From NCBI GenBank assembly GCA_021202075.1, contig JAJQDT010000108.1, forward strand, positions 8,282 to 65,309: a DNA stretch of 57,028 nt. The letters are read 5' to 3'. The translations under genes were made by a program, and so were the position numbers. The DNA is from Lachnospiraceae bacterium. GTDB lineage: Bacteria; Bacillota; Clostridia; Lachnospirales; Lachnospiraceae. Below the pieces are notes generated by a model. It had not been told where the DNA came from. It did no database searches and was given only the letters and a program-made list of their open reading frames with translations. Within the stretch, counting starts at the first letter, position 1; each line of letters begins with the position of its first letter. Shown here in pieces: positions 1-8,750 of the stretch.

Positions 1-140
1 CATTTGGAACAAATGATGGACGTAGGCCGCGCCATTGCGAAGCAATTTTATTGCGCGGCTCTCCTTATTCTGTCCATCATTTGGAACAAATGATGGACGT
101 AGGCCGCGCCATTGCGAAGCAATTTTATTGCGTGGCTTTT
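1..140. repeat. Tandem 77-bp intergenic repeat, two copies
   Basis: Two nearly identical copies start at positions 1 and 78. Each has a palindrome (CATTTG-GAA-CAAATG) followed by GGACGTAGGCCGCGCC, a short hairpin (GAAGCAATTTTATTGC) and a closing GCGCGGCT (GCGTGGCT in copy 2) that can pair with GGCCGCGC. The first copy is cut by the window edge. The same framework recurs at 11799-12053 and, degenerate, at 8131-8252. I see no gene in 141-426, only the leader and ribosome site of the next gene. Confidence 0.85.
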
Positions 141-426
141 AAAAATACCTCCTAACTATACTTCCTTTTTTATCTTCTGTCAATTTCAGGGCGTCAGATT
201 TTTAAATCCGTTCTTGTCCTTTTTTGTCTTCTGTATTATTATGGAAATATGATTCTGAGGCGTCAAACAGTTCTGCCTGTTTCAAAAAATCTGAACCATA
301 TAAGGATTTCATAACATGAGAGACAGGCTGCGTCAGGACTTTTAATTCGCGTATCAGTCGGCGCCGGATGCACAGATTATTTCTTAACAGGTTATAAGAA
401 TCAGCACACATCACAGGAGGTACCCC

Positions 427-3246
427 ATGGCAGCATTTGAAAAAGTAAAAAGCGGACTTTCCGGCCTGGACCGGATTCTCGACAATATCCGGCTCGGCGA
501 CAACGTGGTATGGCAGGTGACCGACCTGTCCGAATACCGCTTCTTCGTGGAACCTTACATCCGGCAGGCGATTGCGGACAAACGGAACCTGGTCTACATC
601 CGCTTTGCCCAGCATGAACCAATCCTCCCGCTGAAGGAAGAGCCGGAGCTCTCCAGGGACTGTGAGCCGTCCTGCGTTTTCTACTATCCATGCGCAGAAT
701 CCGAAACCAGTAATCTGACACAGGGCACAGATGAGGCACTCTTTACAAACGGGCATTCAGATGCAAATTCTTCTTCAGGCGGAGATAGCAAAGATGCACC
801 TGGCGAAGGTGTTAAGATGCCTGCGCAGTCATCCTGCGGCGCGATACAATCTCCTGACAAAAATGATGACGGCAGCCAGGCGTCCGGCGTCGGCATCCAT
901 GTCTACCGCTTCGACCCGGATGTGGGCTTTGAGCCATTCACGGTGGCAATTCATGACGTTATCACAAAGGAGGGGCGGGACGCCTTCTATGTGTTTGACA
1001 GCCTGTCCGAGCTGCAGTCCGCCTGGTACACCGACCTGATGATGGGCAATTTTTTCTGCGTGACCTGCCCGTATCTGTTTATTCTCGATACGGTCGCGTT
1101 CTTCCCGCTGATCCGTGGGCGGCATTCCTTCGACGCGGTCGCGCGCATCCGCGAGACGACGCAGCTGCTGCTTGACGTGCACTCGGACGGTTCCGCGATT
1201 TACGTCCATCCGCTGAAGGTCTGGAAGCGCTATTCCTCCACAATGTTCCTCCCGCATTTCTGCAATGGGAAGGATGATCATTTTGAACCTCTGACTGACC
1301 CGGTCGAGGCAAGCCGCTACTATTCTCTGATTAAGTCTTCCTCAACCTTCACGCAGGAGCAATCCTACGACAGCTATGACCGCTTCTTTTCCAAGGCAAA
1401 GGCGGACTACCAGGCGGGATATTTTACAGAAAACACGGAGTCCATGATCATTGAGAGCATGATGAGCCGCGACCCGAAGATGCAGCGGCTGATCCACGAA
1501 TTTTTCGAGGTGGAGGACTATTTTTCCCTGCGCGACCGGATGATCGGCAGCGGCGCAATCGGCGGAAAAGCATGCGGCATGCTGCTTGCCCGCAAGATTG
1601 TGGAAAAGAAGCTCGACGGTTTTCATAAACACGCGGAGCAGCATGATTCGTTCTACATCGGCTCCGATATTTTCTATACCTATATTGTATCAAACGGCTG
1701 CTGGAACCTGCGCATTGAGCAGCGGACCAGCGAGGGCTACATGGAAAAAGCAGCGGAATTGAAGGAAGGGCTTCTGCACGGCTCTTTCTCGCCCGCGACC
1801 CGCGAGCAGTTCCGCAATATGCTGGAATATTACGGCCAGAACCCCATCATCGTCCGCTCCTCCAGTCTTCTGGAGGACGGCTTCGGAAATGCGTTTGCCG
1901 GCAAATACGAGTCTGTCTTCTGCCCGAACCGCGGGGAGATGGAGGAGCGCATGGAGGCGCTGGAAAATGCCGTGCGCACGGTTTACGCGAGCACGATGGA
2001 TCCGTCCGCGCTGGAATACCGCAAAAACCGCGGGCTCGACCGCAAGGATGAGCAGATGGCGATCCTGGTGCAGCGCGTCTCCGGCGCGTACTACGGACCG
2101 TACTTCATGCCCTGCACGGCAGGCGTGGGCTACAGCTACAGCGCCTACAAATGGATGCCGGATATGGATCCGGCCGCCGGTATGCTGCGCATCGTCATGG
2201 GGCTGGGTACCAAGGCGGTGGACCGCACAGAAAACGACTATCCGCGCCTGGTGAATCTGGACCGGCCCGAGGTGACCATGCTGACCAGTGTCGCCGACAA
2301 GCACCGTTTCTCGCAGCACAAGATCGATGTAATCAATATGGAAAAGAACGCCGTAGAGGAAGTACCGCTCTCGGCTCTGGTGCCTTATCTTCCCCGCTGG
2401 TATAAAAATACCGTGCTGGAGCACGATACCGAGGCGGAGGATCGCCTGCGCGAAGCCGGGCGGTACCGCGATGTGTTCTTCGTGAGCTGCCAGCAGCTGC
2501 TGGCGAACCGGAAATTCACTTCCATGATGAAACAGACTCTGCACGAGCTCCAGGCCGCCTATGGGAATCCGGTTGACATCGAATATACTGTAAACTTAAG
2601 CAAAGAAAATGATTTTGTCGTCAACCTGCTCCAGTGCCGCCCGCTCTATGTCGGAAAGGACGGCGGCAAGATCCAGATGCCGGACGCCGCGCCTGAGAAT
2701 GTGTTTTTTGAAATCCGCGAATCCTCGATGGGGCAGTCCTGTGTCCGCTCGATCGATATTGTCATCCAGATTGAGCCGAAGGAATATTATGAATTTGAAC
2801 ACGTAAAAAAACCGCTCATCGCGGATGCAATCGGAGCGGTTAATCAATATTACAAAGGGAGCGGCCACCACATCCTGCTCACCGTGCCGGGCCGCATCGG
2901 CACCAGCTCGCCAGAGCTCGGCGTACCGGTGCGCTTTGTGGACATCTCCGGCGTCGACGCGATCTGCGAGGTCACAGACAACCGCGCCGGCTATATGCCT
3001 GAGCTCAGCTACGGGAGCCATATGTTCCAGGATCTCGTCGAGGCCAACATTTTCTACGGCGCGATTTTCGGCGACCGGCGGACAATTCTCTACCAGAGAG
3101 ACTTTTTCGAAGCGCAGCCGAATCTGTTCCCGCAGATCTGCCCGGATCAGGCGGAGCTCTCCTCCATCGTCCGCGTATATGAGGCGGACGGGATGCGGCT
3201 CTGGGTCGATGGAATTGAAAATCATGTGATCTGTGCACGTTTATAG
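427..3246 (+). CDS. PEP/pyruvate-binding (PEP-synthase-like) protein with KaiC-like N-terminus
   Basis: A 939-residue cytoplasmic protein. ACAGGAGG lies 7 bases before the ATG. Residues about 5-40 (GLSGLDRILDNIRLGD) resemble the start of a KaiC/RecA-like domain, but no Walker A loop is visible. Residues about 370-760 resemble the ATP-grasp nucleotide-binding half of pyruvate phosphate dikinase/PEP synthase: GGKACGM near 378 and NPIIVRSSSLLEDGFGNAFA near 472. The C-terminal part has the conserved GRIGTSSPELGVPV and GSHMFQDLVEA stretches seen in PEP-synthase-like proteins. The phosphohistidine domain of true PEP synthase is not evident, so a dikinase reaction is doubtful. Residues about 88-156 are a Ser/Asn/Gly/Asp-rich low-complexity insertion. 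Its 3' end overlaps the convergent ATPase gene by 6 bases. Family confident, function unknown. Confidence 0.8.
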   Translation: MAAFEKVKSGLSGLDRILDNIRLGDNVVWQVTDLSEYRFFVEPYIRQAIADKRNLVYIRFAQHEPILPLKEEPELSRDCEPSCVFYYPCAESETSNLTQGTDEALFTNGHSDANSSSGGDSKDAPGEGVKMPAQSSCGAIQSPDKNDDGSQASGVGIHVYRFDPDVGFEPFTVAIHDVITKEGRDAFYVFDSLSELQSAWYTDLMMGNFFCVTCPYLFILDTVAFFPLIRGRHSFDAVARIRETTQLLLDVHSDGSAIYVHPLKVWKRYSSTMFLPHFCNGKDDHFEPLTDPVEASRYYSLIKSSSTFTQEQSYDSYDRFFSKAKADYQAGYFTENTESMIIESMMSRDPKMQRLIHEFFEVEDYFSLRDRMIGSGAIGGKACGMLLARKIVEKKLDGFHKHAEQHDSFYIGSDIFYTYIVSNGCWNLRIEQRTSEGYMEKAAELKEGLLHGSFSPATREQFRNMLEYYGQNPIIVRSSSLLEDGFGNAFAGKYESVFCPNRGEMEERMEALENAVRTVYASTMDPSALEYRKNRGLDRKDEQMAILVQRVSGAYYGPYFMPCTAGVGYSYSAYKWMPDMDPAAGMLRIVMGLGTKAVDRTENDYPRLVNLDRPEVTMLTSVADKHRFSQHKIDVINMEKNAVEEVPLSALVPYLPRWYKNTVLEHDTEAEDRLREAGRYRDVFFVSCQQLLANRKFTSMMKQTLHELQAAYGNPVDIEYTVNLSKENDFVVNLLQCRPLYVGKDGGKIQMPDAAPENVFFEIRESSMGQSCVRSIDIVIQIEPKEYYEFEHVKKPLIADAIGAVNQYYKGSGHHILLTVPGRIGTSSPELGVPVRFVDISGVDAICEVTDNRAGYMPELSYGSHMFQDLVEANIFYGAIFGDRRTILYQRDFFEAQPNLFPQICPDQAELSSIVRVYEADGMRLWVDGIENHVICARL

Positions 3247-5328
3247 AAGATTCCTCATACTCCGCATCCCTATCAGCAGCGTCGAAGTGTTATGAAGCAG
3301 GGCGGATACGGTTGGCGTAAACACGCCCGCCGTGCCCAGCACGATCAGGGATGTGTTAAAGCCGACAATGACGCGGTAATTCCCACGGATGCGCTTCATC
3401 AGCGCGTTGCTCAAAAGCTTCAGCGTAACCATCTCCCGCAGGTCATCCGCGCCTACAGTAATGTCGGCGATCTCTCTCGCAATCTCAGCCCCGTCGCTGA
3501 TTGCGATGCCGACGTCGGCGGCCGAGAGCGCCGGGGAATCGTTGATGCCGTCGCCTACCATAATGACCTTCCGTCCGCGGGCTTTTTCCTGCTCCACGAA
3601 CCGCGCTTTGTCTTCCGGCAGCACCTCCGAATAATACTCGTCCACACCTAGGCGCCCTGCCACAGCCGCTGCGGTCCGCTCACTGTCGCCGGTCATCATC
3701 ACAATTTTGCTGATACCGGCTTCTTTTAATGCCGCAAGAGCCCCTTCGGCCTCCGGGCGGATTGGATCCTCGATACAGATCACACCGATCAGCACATCCT
3801 CCGCCGCCAGATACAGGTGAGAATATTCCGCCGGAAGGGAATCAAACAATTCCTGCTTTCCTTCCGGAACGCTGCAGCCCTCATCCTCAAATACAAAATG
3901 ATAGCTGCCGATAATCATTTTCCTTCCGTCCACCATCGTGGAAATCCCATGCGCAACAATATAAGAAACGGTCGAGTGCTTTTCCTCATGGGTCAGCCCG
4001 CGCTCCTGGGCCGCCTTTACCACTGCCTTTGCCATGGAGTGCGGAAAATGCTCTTCCATACAGGCCGCAACCCGAAGCAGCTCGTCCGGATCCTCCCCGT
4101 TAAAAGAGACCACATCCACTACCGTCGGCTGCGCTTTGGTCAGAGTACCGGTCTTGTCAAAAACAATCGTGTCGGCTTCCGCAATCGCCTCCAGGAATCG
4201 TCCGCCTTTTACCGTGATGCTGTGCGTGCTCGCCTCGCGGATCGCAGAAAGCACGGAAATCGGCATCGCCAGCTTCAACGCGCAGGAAAAATCAACCATC
4301 AGCACGGAAACAGCCTTGGTCGTATTGCGCGTGACAAGCCAGGTCAGGCCGGAGCCGGCCAGTGTATAAGGCACCAGGGAGTCTGCCAGATGCTCCGCCC
4401 TGCTCTCCATGGCAGATTTGAGTTTTTCCGTTTCTTCGATCATGGACACGATTTTCTCATAGCGGCTGCTTCCGCCGGTCTTTTCTACGCGAATTCTCAG
4501 CTCACCCTCTTCGACAACCGTTCCGGCGTAGACATAACCGCCCTCACTTTTGCGCACCGGAATGCCCTCGCCGGTCAGGGAAGCCTGGTTTACCATCGCT
4601 TCCCCGCCAAGTACTGTCCCGTCAAACGGAATCACCGTGCCCATGCGGATCAGAATCACATCGCCCGGCCGAATCTCCGTCACAGGTGTCAGGACCTCTT
4701 CCTCACTATCAAGCTTCCACACCTTCGTCACGCCGAGCGACATGCTCCTTGCCAGATCGCCCACGGACCGCTTGTGGGTCCACTCCTCCAGCGTCTCGCC
4801 GATGCCCAGCAAAAACATAACGGAAGCCGCCGTCGTGTAGTCTCCGCGGATGATGGATACGCCGATCGCCACCGCATCAAGGACCGGCACTTCGATTTTG
4901 CGCGCCGCCAGCGTTCGCAGCCCTTTCCAGATATAGGGAACCGCTTTTATACAGGTGATGGCCGTACGAACCGGAGTTGGAAGAAGGAGCCGTCTCGCGA
5001 AATGAGCCACGGTCTGTGTCACAAGCTTATCATAATACTCACAATTCAGTTCGCGGCCGCTGCTTTGCAGATAAGACTCCGGCACCTCCGGCTTGGCCTT
5101 CTCATACCGAAATCTCCCAACCAGCCTCAGCACCGCATCTCTGTCGCCGCAGTAATAAATGACCACGTCTGCCGTGCGCTCATAGATTTTCACGGACTTC
5201 ACAGTCTCCTGCGAATCCAGATAATACTGCAGGACGTCCGCCTGATGGAAGCTCAGATGGCTCTGCATCAGATGAATGCGCAGACGCCCGCGGATTTCAT
5301 GCTTAATTTTAAATCTCATTTCGTTCAC
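3241..5328 (-). CDS. P1B-type heavy-metal-translocating ATPase with atypical membrane motif
   Basis: 695 residues, membrane ATPase. All catalytic parts are present: the TGEGIPV loop of the actuator domain near residue 250, the phosphorylation site DKTGTLT near 392, and the MVGDGINDSPAL hinge near 594. The N-terminal 75 residues look like a degenerate heavy-metal-associated (HMA_2-like) domain without a CxxC. The transmembrane metal motif, normally CPC followed by ALxLATP, reads FSC-ALKLAMP near residue 346, so two of the three usual metal-ligand positions are changed. Metal and direction therefore cannot be read from the sequence. Upstream on the same strand lie a 26-residue and a 106-residue small protein that may belong with it. 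The start is the only in-frame ATG after the pyrimidine-rich tract, preceded by a weak ribosome site. Confidence 0.9.
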   Translation of the reverse strand: MNEMRFKIKHEIRGRLRIHLMQSHLSFHQADVLQYYLDSQETVKSVKIYERTADVVIYYCGDRDAVLRLVGRFRYEKAKPEVPESYLQSSGRELNCEYYDKLVTQTVAHFARRLLLPTPVRTAITCIKAVPYIWKGLRTLAARKIEVPVLDAVAIGVSIIRGDYTTAASVMFLLGIGETLEEWTHKRSVGDLARSMSLGVTKVWKLDSEEEVLTPVTEIRPGDVILIRMGTVIPFDGTVLGGEAMVNQASLTGEGIPVRKSEGGYVYAGTVVEEGELRIRVEKTGGSSRYEKIVSMIEETEKLKSAMESRAEHLADSLVPYTLAGSGLTWLVTRNTTKAVSVLMVDFSCALKLAMPISVLSAIREASTHSITVKGGRFLEAIAEADTIVFDKTGTLTKAQPTVVDVVSFNGEDPDELLRVAACMEEHFPHSMAKAVVKAAQERGLTHEEKHSTVSYIVAHGISTMVDGRKMIIGSYHFVFEDEGCSVPEGKQELFDSLPAEYSHLYLAAEDVLIGVICIEDPIRPEAEGALAALKEAGISKIVMMTGDSERTAAAVAGRLGVDEYYSEVLPEDKARFVEQEKARGRKVIMVGDGINDSPALSAADVGIAISDGAEIAREIADITVGADDLREMVTLKLLSNALMKRIRGNYRVIVGFNTSLIVLGTAGVFTPTVSALLHNTSTLLIGMRSMRNLL

Positions 5329-5334
5329 CCGATT

Positions 5335-5488
5335 TCATGTCTGAATCGTATTTTCTATTCTTCTTTTTCTTGCTTTTCCTGTTATTTTTGCTTATTTCTT
5401 GCTATTATTTGTTTGAATTTTCTCACTTTTGCAATTTCTTACTTTTCCTGCCATTTCTTGTCTTTATCTTGTTTCTATCTTATTTCTA
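5335..5488. other. Polypyrimidine low-complexity tract
   Basis: About 150 bases, almost all T and C with scattered A and G on the plus strand, built from loose repeats around CTTTTCCTG and TTTCTTG. Read on the minus strand it is an A/G-rich leader between the 26-residue gene and the ATPase gene. Comparable tracts lie before gcvPA (51345-51430) and metY (55010-55075). Confidence 0.6.
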
Positions 5489-5566
5489 TTTATGCTTATA
5501 GCCCGTGTACATGGTCATAACAAAACAAAAAATCGCCGCCCATGCCCAGAATTTATGTTTTTTCAT
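5486..5566 (-). CDS. 26-residue single-span membrane protein (DUF6219-like)
   Basis: The reading frame MKKHKFWAWAAIFCFVMTMY..., ending GYKHK, has a charged start, one hydrophobic helix and a lysine-rich end. A GAGAGGTG ribosome site sits 5 bases before the ATG. A longer frame reaches back to 5725 but has no ribosome site. I recall similar very short proteins (DUF6219 family) in Lachnospiraceae, from memory only. It sits between the terminator of the 106-residue gene and the metal ATPase, on the same strand, so it may be co-transcribed with the ATPase. Function unknown. Confidence 0.55.
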   Translation of the reverse strand: MKKHKFWAWAAIFCFVMTMYTGYKHK

Positions 5567-5690
5567 TCTCACACCTCTCATTCCATGATGGTAGTTGTAA
5601 AATATCCCCGGCACTATGAAGCCTGCTCTGTCAGCAGCCGGATATAACTGCGATTTCAGGCATTCTTCCAGAATCTTCGTTTCATATATA

Positions 5691-5716
5691 GAAAGAGCCA
5701 CCCCATCAGTGGCTCT
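5691..5716 (-). terminator. Hairpin terminator after the 106-residue gene
   Basis: AGAGCCAC / GTGGCTCT with a 7-base loop, followed on the minus strand by TTTC. It lies 41 bases past the stop of the 106-residue gene. The T-run is short, so termination may be partial. Confidence 0.55.
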
Positions 5717-5756
5717 CCATGACAATATGCTTCAAAGCACGCTGCTTTGCCGCACA

Positions 5757-6077
5757 TCAGTCACCATCGTCTTCGTCATCCTCCTCGTCTTCAACGACGA
5801 ACTTCCCATTTCCGCCATCCGAATCGGATACGTCCTCGAAGATCTCATCCTCTTCCTTCCGCATCTCATTGATCATCTCCGCCTCCGCGTAGATATCCTC
5901 CGCGCTCTCCTGTACAGCCGTCGCCGTATTCAGGATGCACTCTTTCGCGCGCAGAACCGCAGCAGTACACTGCGTATAAAGCTTCTTTGCATCCTTACTT
6001 GTCAGAATCCGGATCCCTGCCGTTCCAAACAATACACCTGCCGCAAATAACCCTGCTCCTGCTTTTTTCACTGTCAT
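5757..6077 (-). CDS. Small membrane-associated protein (DUF6110-like)
   Basis: 106 residues from the ATG at 6077, which has GGAGGA 9 bases upstream; an earlier in-frame ATG at 6197 has no ribosome site. Residues 1-25 form a glycine/alanine-rich hydrophobic segment (AGAGLFAAGVLFGTAGIRIL). Then comes an amphipathic helix with KLYTQCTAAVLRAKECI, and the last 20 residues are almost entirely Asp/Glu. I recall this architecture as DUF6110, found beside heavy-metal P-type ATPases in Clostridia; that association is from memory. The acidic tail could bind divalent metal (inference). Confidence 0.7.
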   Translation of the reverse strand: MTVKKAGAGLFAAGVLFGTAGIRILTSKDAKKLYTQCTAAVLRAKECILNTATAVQESAEDIYAEAEMINEMRKEEDEIFEDVSDSDGGNGKFVVEDEEDDEDDGD

Positions 6078-6151
6078 CTTAAATTCCTCCTTCTCATTTG
6101 ATTTACTATCGTTCGTTTTCGCGCTCTGTTTATTCACAAGAACTGCCTGTC

Positions 6152-6185
6152 CCGGATTAACCGGAACCAAAATTTTGCCAAAATG
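6152..6185. repeat. 34-base dispersed intergenic motif, copy 1
   Basis: CCGGATTAACCGGAACCAAA followed by ATTTTGCCAAAATG. A copy with about five mismatches lies at 43146-43179. Both are upstream of minus-strand genes and contain short self-complementary parts (CCGG-ATTAA-CCGG). Confidence 0.65.
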
Positions 6186-6218
6186 AAAACCACGCAATAG
6201 AAATTCGGAACATTGCCT

Positions 6219-7088
6219 TTAAAGCTTCGTCCCGGTCAGCATCTCATACGCCTGCAGATATTTGTCGATGGTCTTCTGCACGATGTCCTCCGGCAGCGTC
6301 CAGTCGTTTCCGGGATTCGCTTTCAGCCAGTCGCGCGCAAACTGCTTATCAAAGGACGGTTGGCCATGCCCCGGCTCATAGACGTCCGCCGGCCAGAAGC
6401 GTGAACTGTCCGGTGTCAGCATCTCATCGCCGAGCACGAGATTGCCTGCCTCATCCAGACCAAACTCAAACTTCGTATCCGCAATGATGATGCCGCGCCC
6501 AAGCGCGTAATCCGCACACTTCTGATAAAGAGCGATGGTATAGTCCCGAAGCTTCGCAGCATATTCCTCCCCTTTTCCCGGGAATACCTTCTCCAGATGG
6601 GCAATGCTCTGCTCATACGAAATATTTTCATCGTGATCGCCTATCTCCGCCTTCGTGGACGGCGTGTAGATCGGCTCCGGGAGCTTGTCCGATTCCTTCA
6701 GGCCTTCCGGCAGCGTGATGCCGCAGACCGTACCGTCCTTCTGATAGCTCGCCCAGCCGCTGCCCGTGATATATCCGCGGACAATGCATTCAATCGGGAG
6801 CATCTTAAGTTTCCGGCACATCATACTGTTCCCGTCAAATTCCGGCTTCCGAAAAAACTCCGGCATGTCTTTTACATCCACAGAAATCATATGATTCGGC
6901 AGAATATCCTTCGTCATATCAAACCAGAAGCGGGACATCTGGGTCAGAACCGTGCCCTTCTTCGTCACCACGTTATTCAGAATCACATCAAAACAGCTAA
7001 TCCGATCCGTCGCCACCATGATCAGGCTGTCTCCATTGTCATAAATCTCGCGCACCTTGCCTTCTTTGACTGGTTTCCATTCATTCAT
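6219..7088 (-). CDS. purC: Phosphoribosylaminoimidazole-succinocarboxamide synthase
   Basis: 289 residues. Joins CAIR and aspartate with ATP to give SAICAR in purine synthesis, in the cytoplasm. The N-terminal KEGKVREIYD, the GSGW segment, and the SKAEIGDHD- and DTKFEFGLD-type motifs match the longer (~290-residue) SAICAR synthase form. AGGAGG lies 12 bases before the ATG. It stands alone, without other pur genes; the next gene upstream on the strand is a 47-residue protein. No purine riboswitch is visible in the short upstream gap. Confidence 0.95.
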   Translation of the reverse strand: MNEWKPVKEGKVREIYDNGDSLIMVATDRISCFDVILNNVVTKKGTVLTQMSRFWFDMTKDILPNHMISVDVKDMPEFFRKPEFDGNSMMCRKLKMLPIECIVRGYITGSGWASYQKDGTVCGITLPEGLKESDKLPEPIYTPSTKAEIGDHDENISYEQSIAHLEKVFPGKGEEYAAKLRDYTIALYQKCADYALGRGIIIADTKFEFGLDEAGNLVLGDEMLTPDSSRFWPADVYEPGHGQPSFDKQFARDWLKANPGNDWTLPEDIVQKTIDKYLQAYEMLTGTKL

Positions 7089-7144
7089 TTTTTGTCATTT
7101 CCTCCTGTCAGATCATCAGAATAGCTATCATTATTCATCATTCA

Positions 7145-7288
7145 TTATTCATCATTTTTACTGTCTTTTAAAATAGTCAGGCTGTCAATTTTCCTGAGAG
7201 CTTCTTCCTTATCCGCAGAACCCTGAATAATCATGCGAACCATCTCCATAATTGTTTTAAACTCGTCTCGTGTCATAGCATCAACCAT
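7145..7288 (-). CDS. 47-residue hypothetical protein
   Basis: Reads MVDAMTRDEFKTIMEMVRMI..., ending DSKNDE, preceded by GGAGGAAAGGAC directly before the ATG. It is predicted to be mostly helical, with two charged helices separated by QGSADKEEA. It ends 56 bases before purC on the same strand. I do not recognise a named family; the strong ribosome site and protein-like composition support a real gene. Confidence 0.6.
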   Translation of the reverse strand: MVDAMTRDEFKTIMEMVRMIIQGSADKEEALRKIDSLTILKDSKNDE

Positions 7289-7492
7289 GTCCTTTCCTCC
7301 ATAAATAAGCACACCCGTTTTCATAAGACATTGTCATTTTCTAAAAGATATACTATCACGAAACCGCATTTTACACAACAATTTTTATTTTCAAGCTTTA
7401 CCATACCATGAACGGCCCGGGCGGCTTGACAAGAAGGGCAAAACGTGTTTATGATAGGAACGCTAACAGAAATCGGAAGGAGAAGAACCAAT

Positions 7493-8086
7493 ATGTCCGT
7501 AAATGGATTAAATAAAAACGAAGTGATGCCGGAATATCTCACACAATTAACACGGGAATCGTATCAGACTGTGAAAGAACTGCTGGATGTGGCGAACCTG
7601 AAAGAAGGCGATCTGCTTGTCGTCGGCTGTTCGACCAGCGAGGTCGCCGGAGAGCGCATCGGATCGTATTCAAGCCCGCAGATGGCGGACGCTGTTTTTA
7701 CAGGGATTTATCAAGCAGTGAATGAGCAGAACATTTTTCTCGCCGCCCAGTGCTGCGAGCACCTGAACCGCGCACTGATCCTGGAGCGAAGTGCGGCGGA
7801 AAAATACGGCTATGAGCCGGTGAACGTCGTTCCTCAACCAAAAGCCGGCGGTTCCTTCGCGACCGCTGCCTGGCACCATTTTTCTGACCCTGTAGCGGTC
7901 GAGCACATCCGCGCCCACGCCGGGATCGACATCGGCGACACGCTGATTGGAATGCATTTAAGAGATGTGGCAGTTCCGGTACGCATTGCGCAGAAGTCCA
8001 TCGGTTCCGCGCACGTCGTATGCGCACGGACGCGATACAAATTTGTCGGAGGCGGACGGGCTGTTTATGATGAACGGCTGCTGTAG
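7493..8086 (+). CDS. UPF0340/DUF436 family protein (TIGR01440-type)
   Basis: 197 residues from the ATG at 7493 with GGAAGGAG 9 bases upstream. The middle and end (VVGCSTSEVAGERIG, CCEHLNRALI, VPQPKAGGSFATAAW, IGMHLRDVAVPVR) match the conserved stretches of the UPF0340 family (B. subtilis YwlG-like). The Cys-Cys-Glu-His cluster could be an active or metal site, but no function is established. It is divergent from the 47-residue gene, with an A/T-rich 200-base gap between them. Confidence 0.88.
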   Translation: MSVNGLNKNEVMPEYLTQLTRESYQTVKELLDVANLKEGDLLVVGCSTSEVAGERIGSYSSPQMADAVFTGIYQAVNEQNIFLAAQCCEHLNRALILERSAAEKYGYEPVNVVPQPKAGGSFATAAWHHFSDPVAVEHIRAHAGIDIGDTLIGMHLRDVAVPVRIAQKSIGSAHVVCARTRYKFVGGGRAVYDERLL

Positions 8087-8130
8087 TACTGACATTTTAC
8101 GATTCTGTATGCCAGTCACTTTATTATGAA

Positions 8131-8252
8131 GGTCGCGCCCCCCCCTCTCGCCGTGGTGGCATCCCGCACTTCGTACGGGATATGCAATCGCAAAGAATGT
8201 TCCGATTTGCGCAGCAAATCGAGAACGGTACCGATTTTCCATTGCGCGGCTT
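8131..8252. repeat. Modular hairpin repeat, single-module copy
   Basis: Starts GGTCGCGCC, contains one GGCATCCCGCACTTCGTACG / GGATAT hairpin module, then about 90 bases (CAATCGC.AAGAATGTTCCGA onward) nearly identical to 11986-12050, and ends ATTGCGCGGCTTT. It differs from the 11799 copy by lacking extra modules and a clear 5' palindrome. Confidence 0.85.
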
Positions 8253-8286
8253 TCATTGTATTCCGCTTTCTCTACAAGAATCGGGA

Positions 8287-8350
8287 GTGAAAAGCCACCT
8301 GTCTGAGATTGCATTTGCAGCTTGACTGCAGAAATAATTCCCTGCCGTCA
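8287..8350 (+). pseudogene. Remnant 3' end of an Rpn-type gene
   Basis: The frame reads ...HLSEIAFAA-stop, against LLSEIAFAV-stop at the end of the intact Rpn-type gene at 9698. The similarity continues past the stop (AATTCCCTGCCGT against TATTTCCCGCTGT). It begins about 35 bases after the modular repeat ends. The rest of the copy is missing. The remainder of the 8087-8750 gap is A/T-rich and holds only the promoter below. Confidence 0.7.
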
Positions 8351-8518
8351 TTTTTTTCAGGCACCAGCACCGGAAGGCCGTATTCTGCCAGGATAAATTC
8401 ATAACGCTCAATCAGTAATTTCTAATTGACACCCATTACGCTTTTAACGATAATCAAATCTATGTATAAACGTTTTAATTCTATTTTTTATCAATTATTT
8501 TTTCTTTTTTATCTATAC

Positions 8519-8547
8519 TTGACTTTATATTTATTTTGTGATATAAT
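8519..8547 (+). promoter_or_regulatory. Sigma-A-type promoter for the Rpn gene
   Basis: TTGACT, a 17-base spacer, then a perfect TATAAT. It would give a leader of about 195 bases before the ATG at 8751. No riboswitch is recognisable in the leader. Confidence 0.75.
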
Positions 8548-8750
8548 AGCTTTGTTCCTGCCTCTATCTACTCAATTCCAATTTCAGAAATCAGCATCAA
8601 AACCGTAAACCATTCACGAACGCCCTAAGGAACTGTCCAGGCATAATGTTATTGAAGGCATACCGAAGATACCAAAAGAAACCCCAATGCAGAATCCTGT
8701 CAAAGGGTTTTCAAATTACCCATTTTATGCTAAAATCAGGAGGAAACTAA

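Noticed and set aside
3817-5520. 567-codon plus-strand frame opposite the metal ATPase
   Set aside because: It is the antisense of conserved ATPase motifs, with biased composition and no homology that I recognise.
5567-5725. Longer 79-codon version of the 26-residue peptide
   Set aside because: The extension runs through the upstream leader and terminator region and has no ribosome site, whereas the inner ATG has one.
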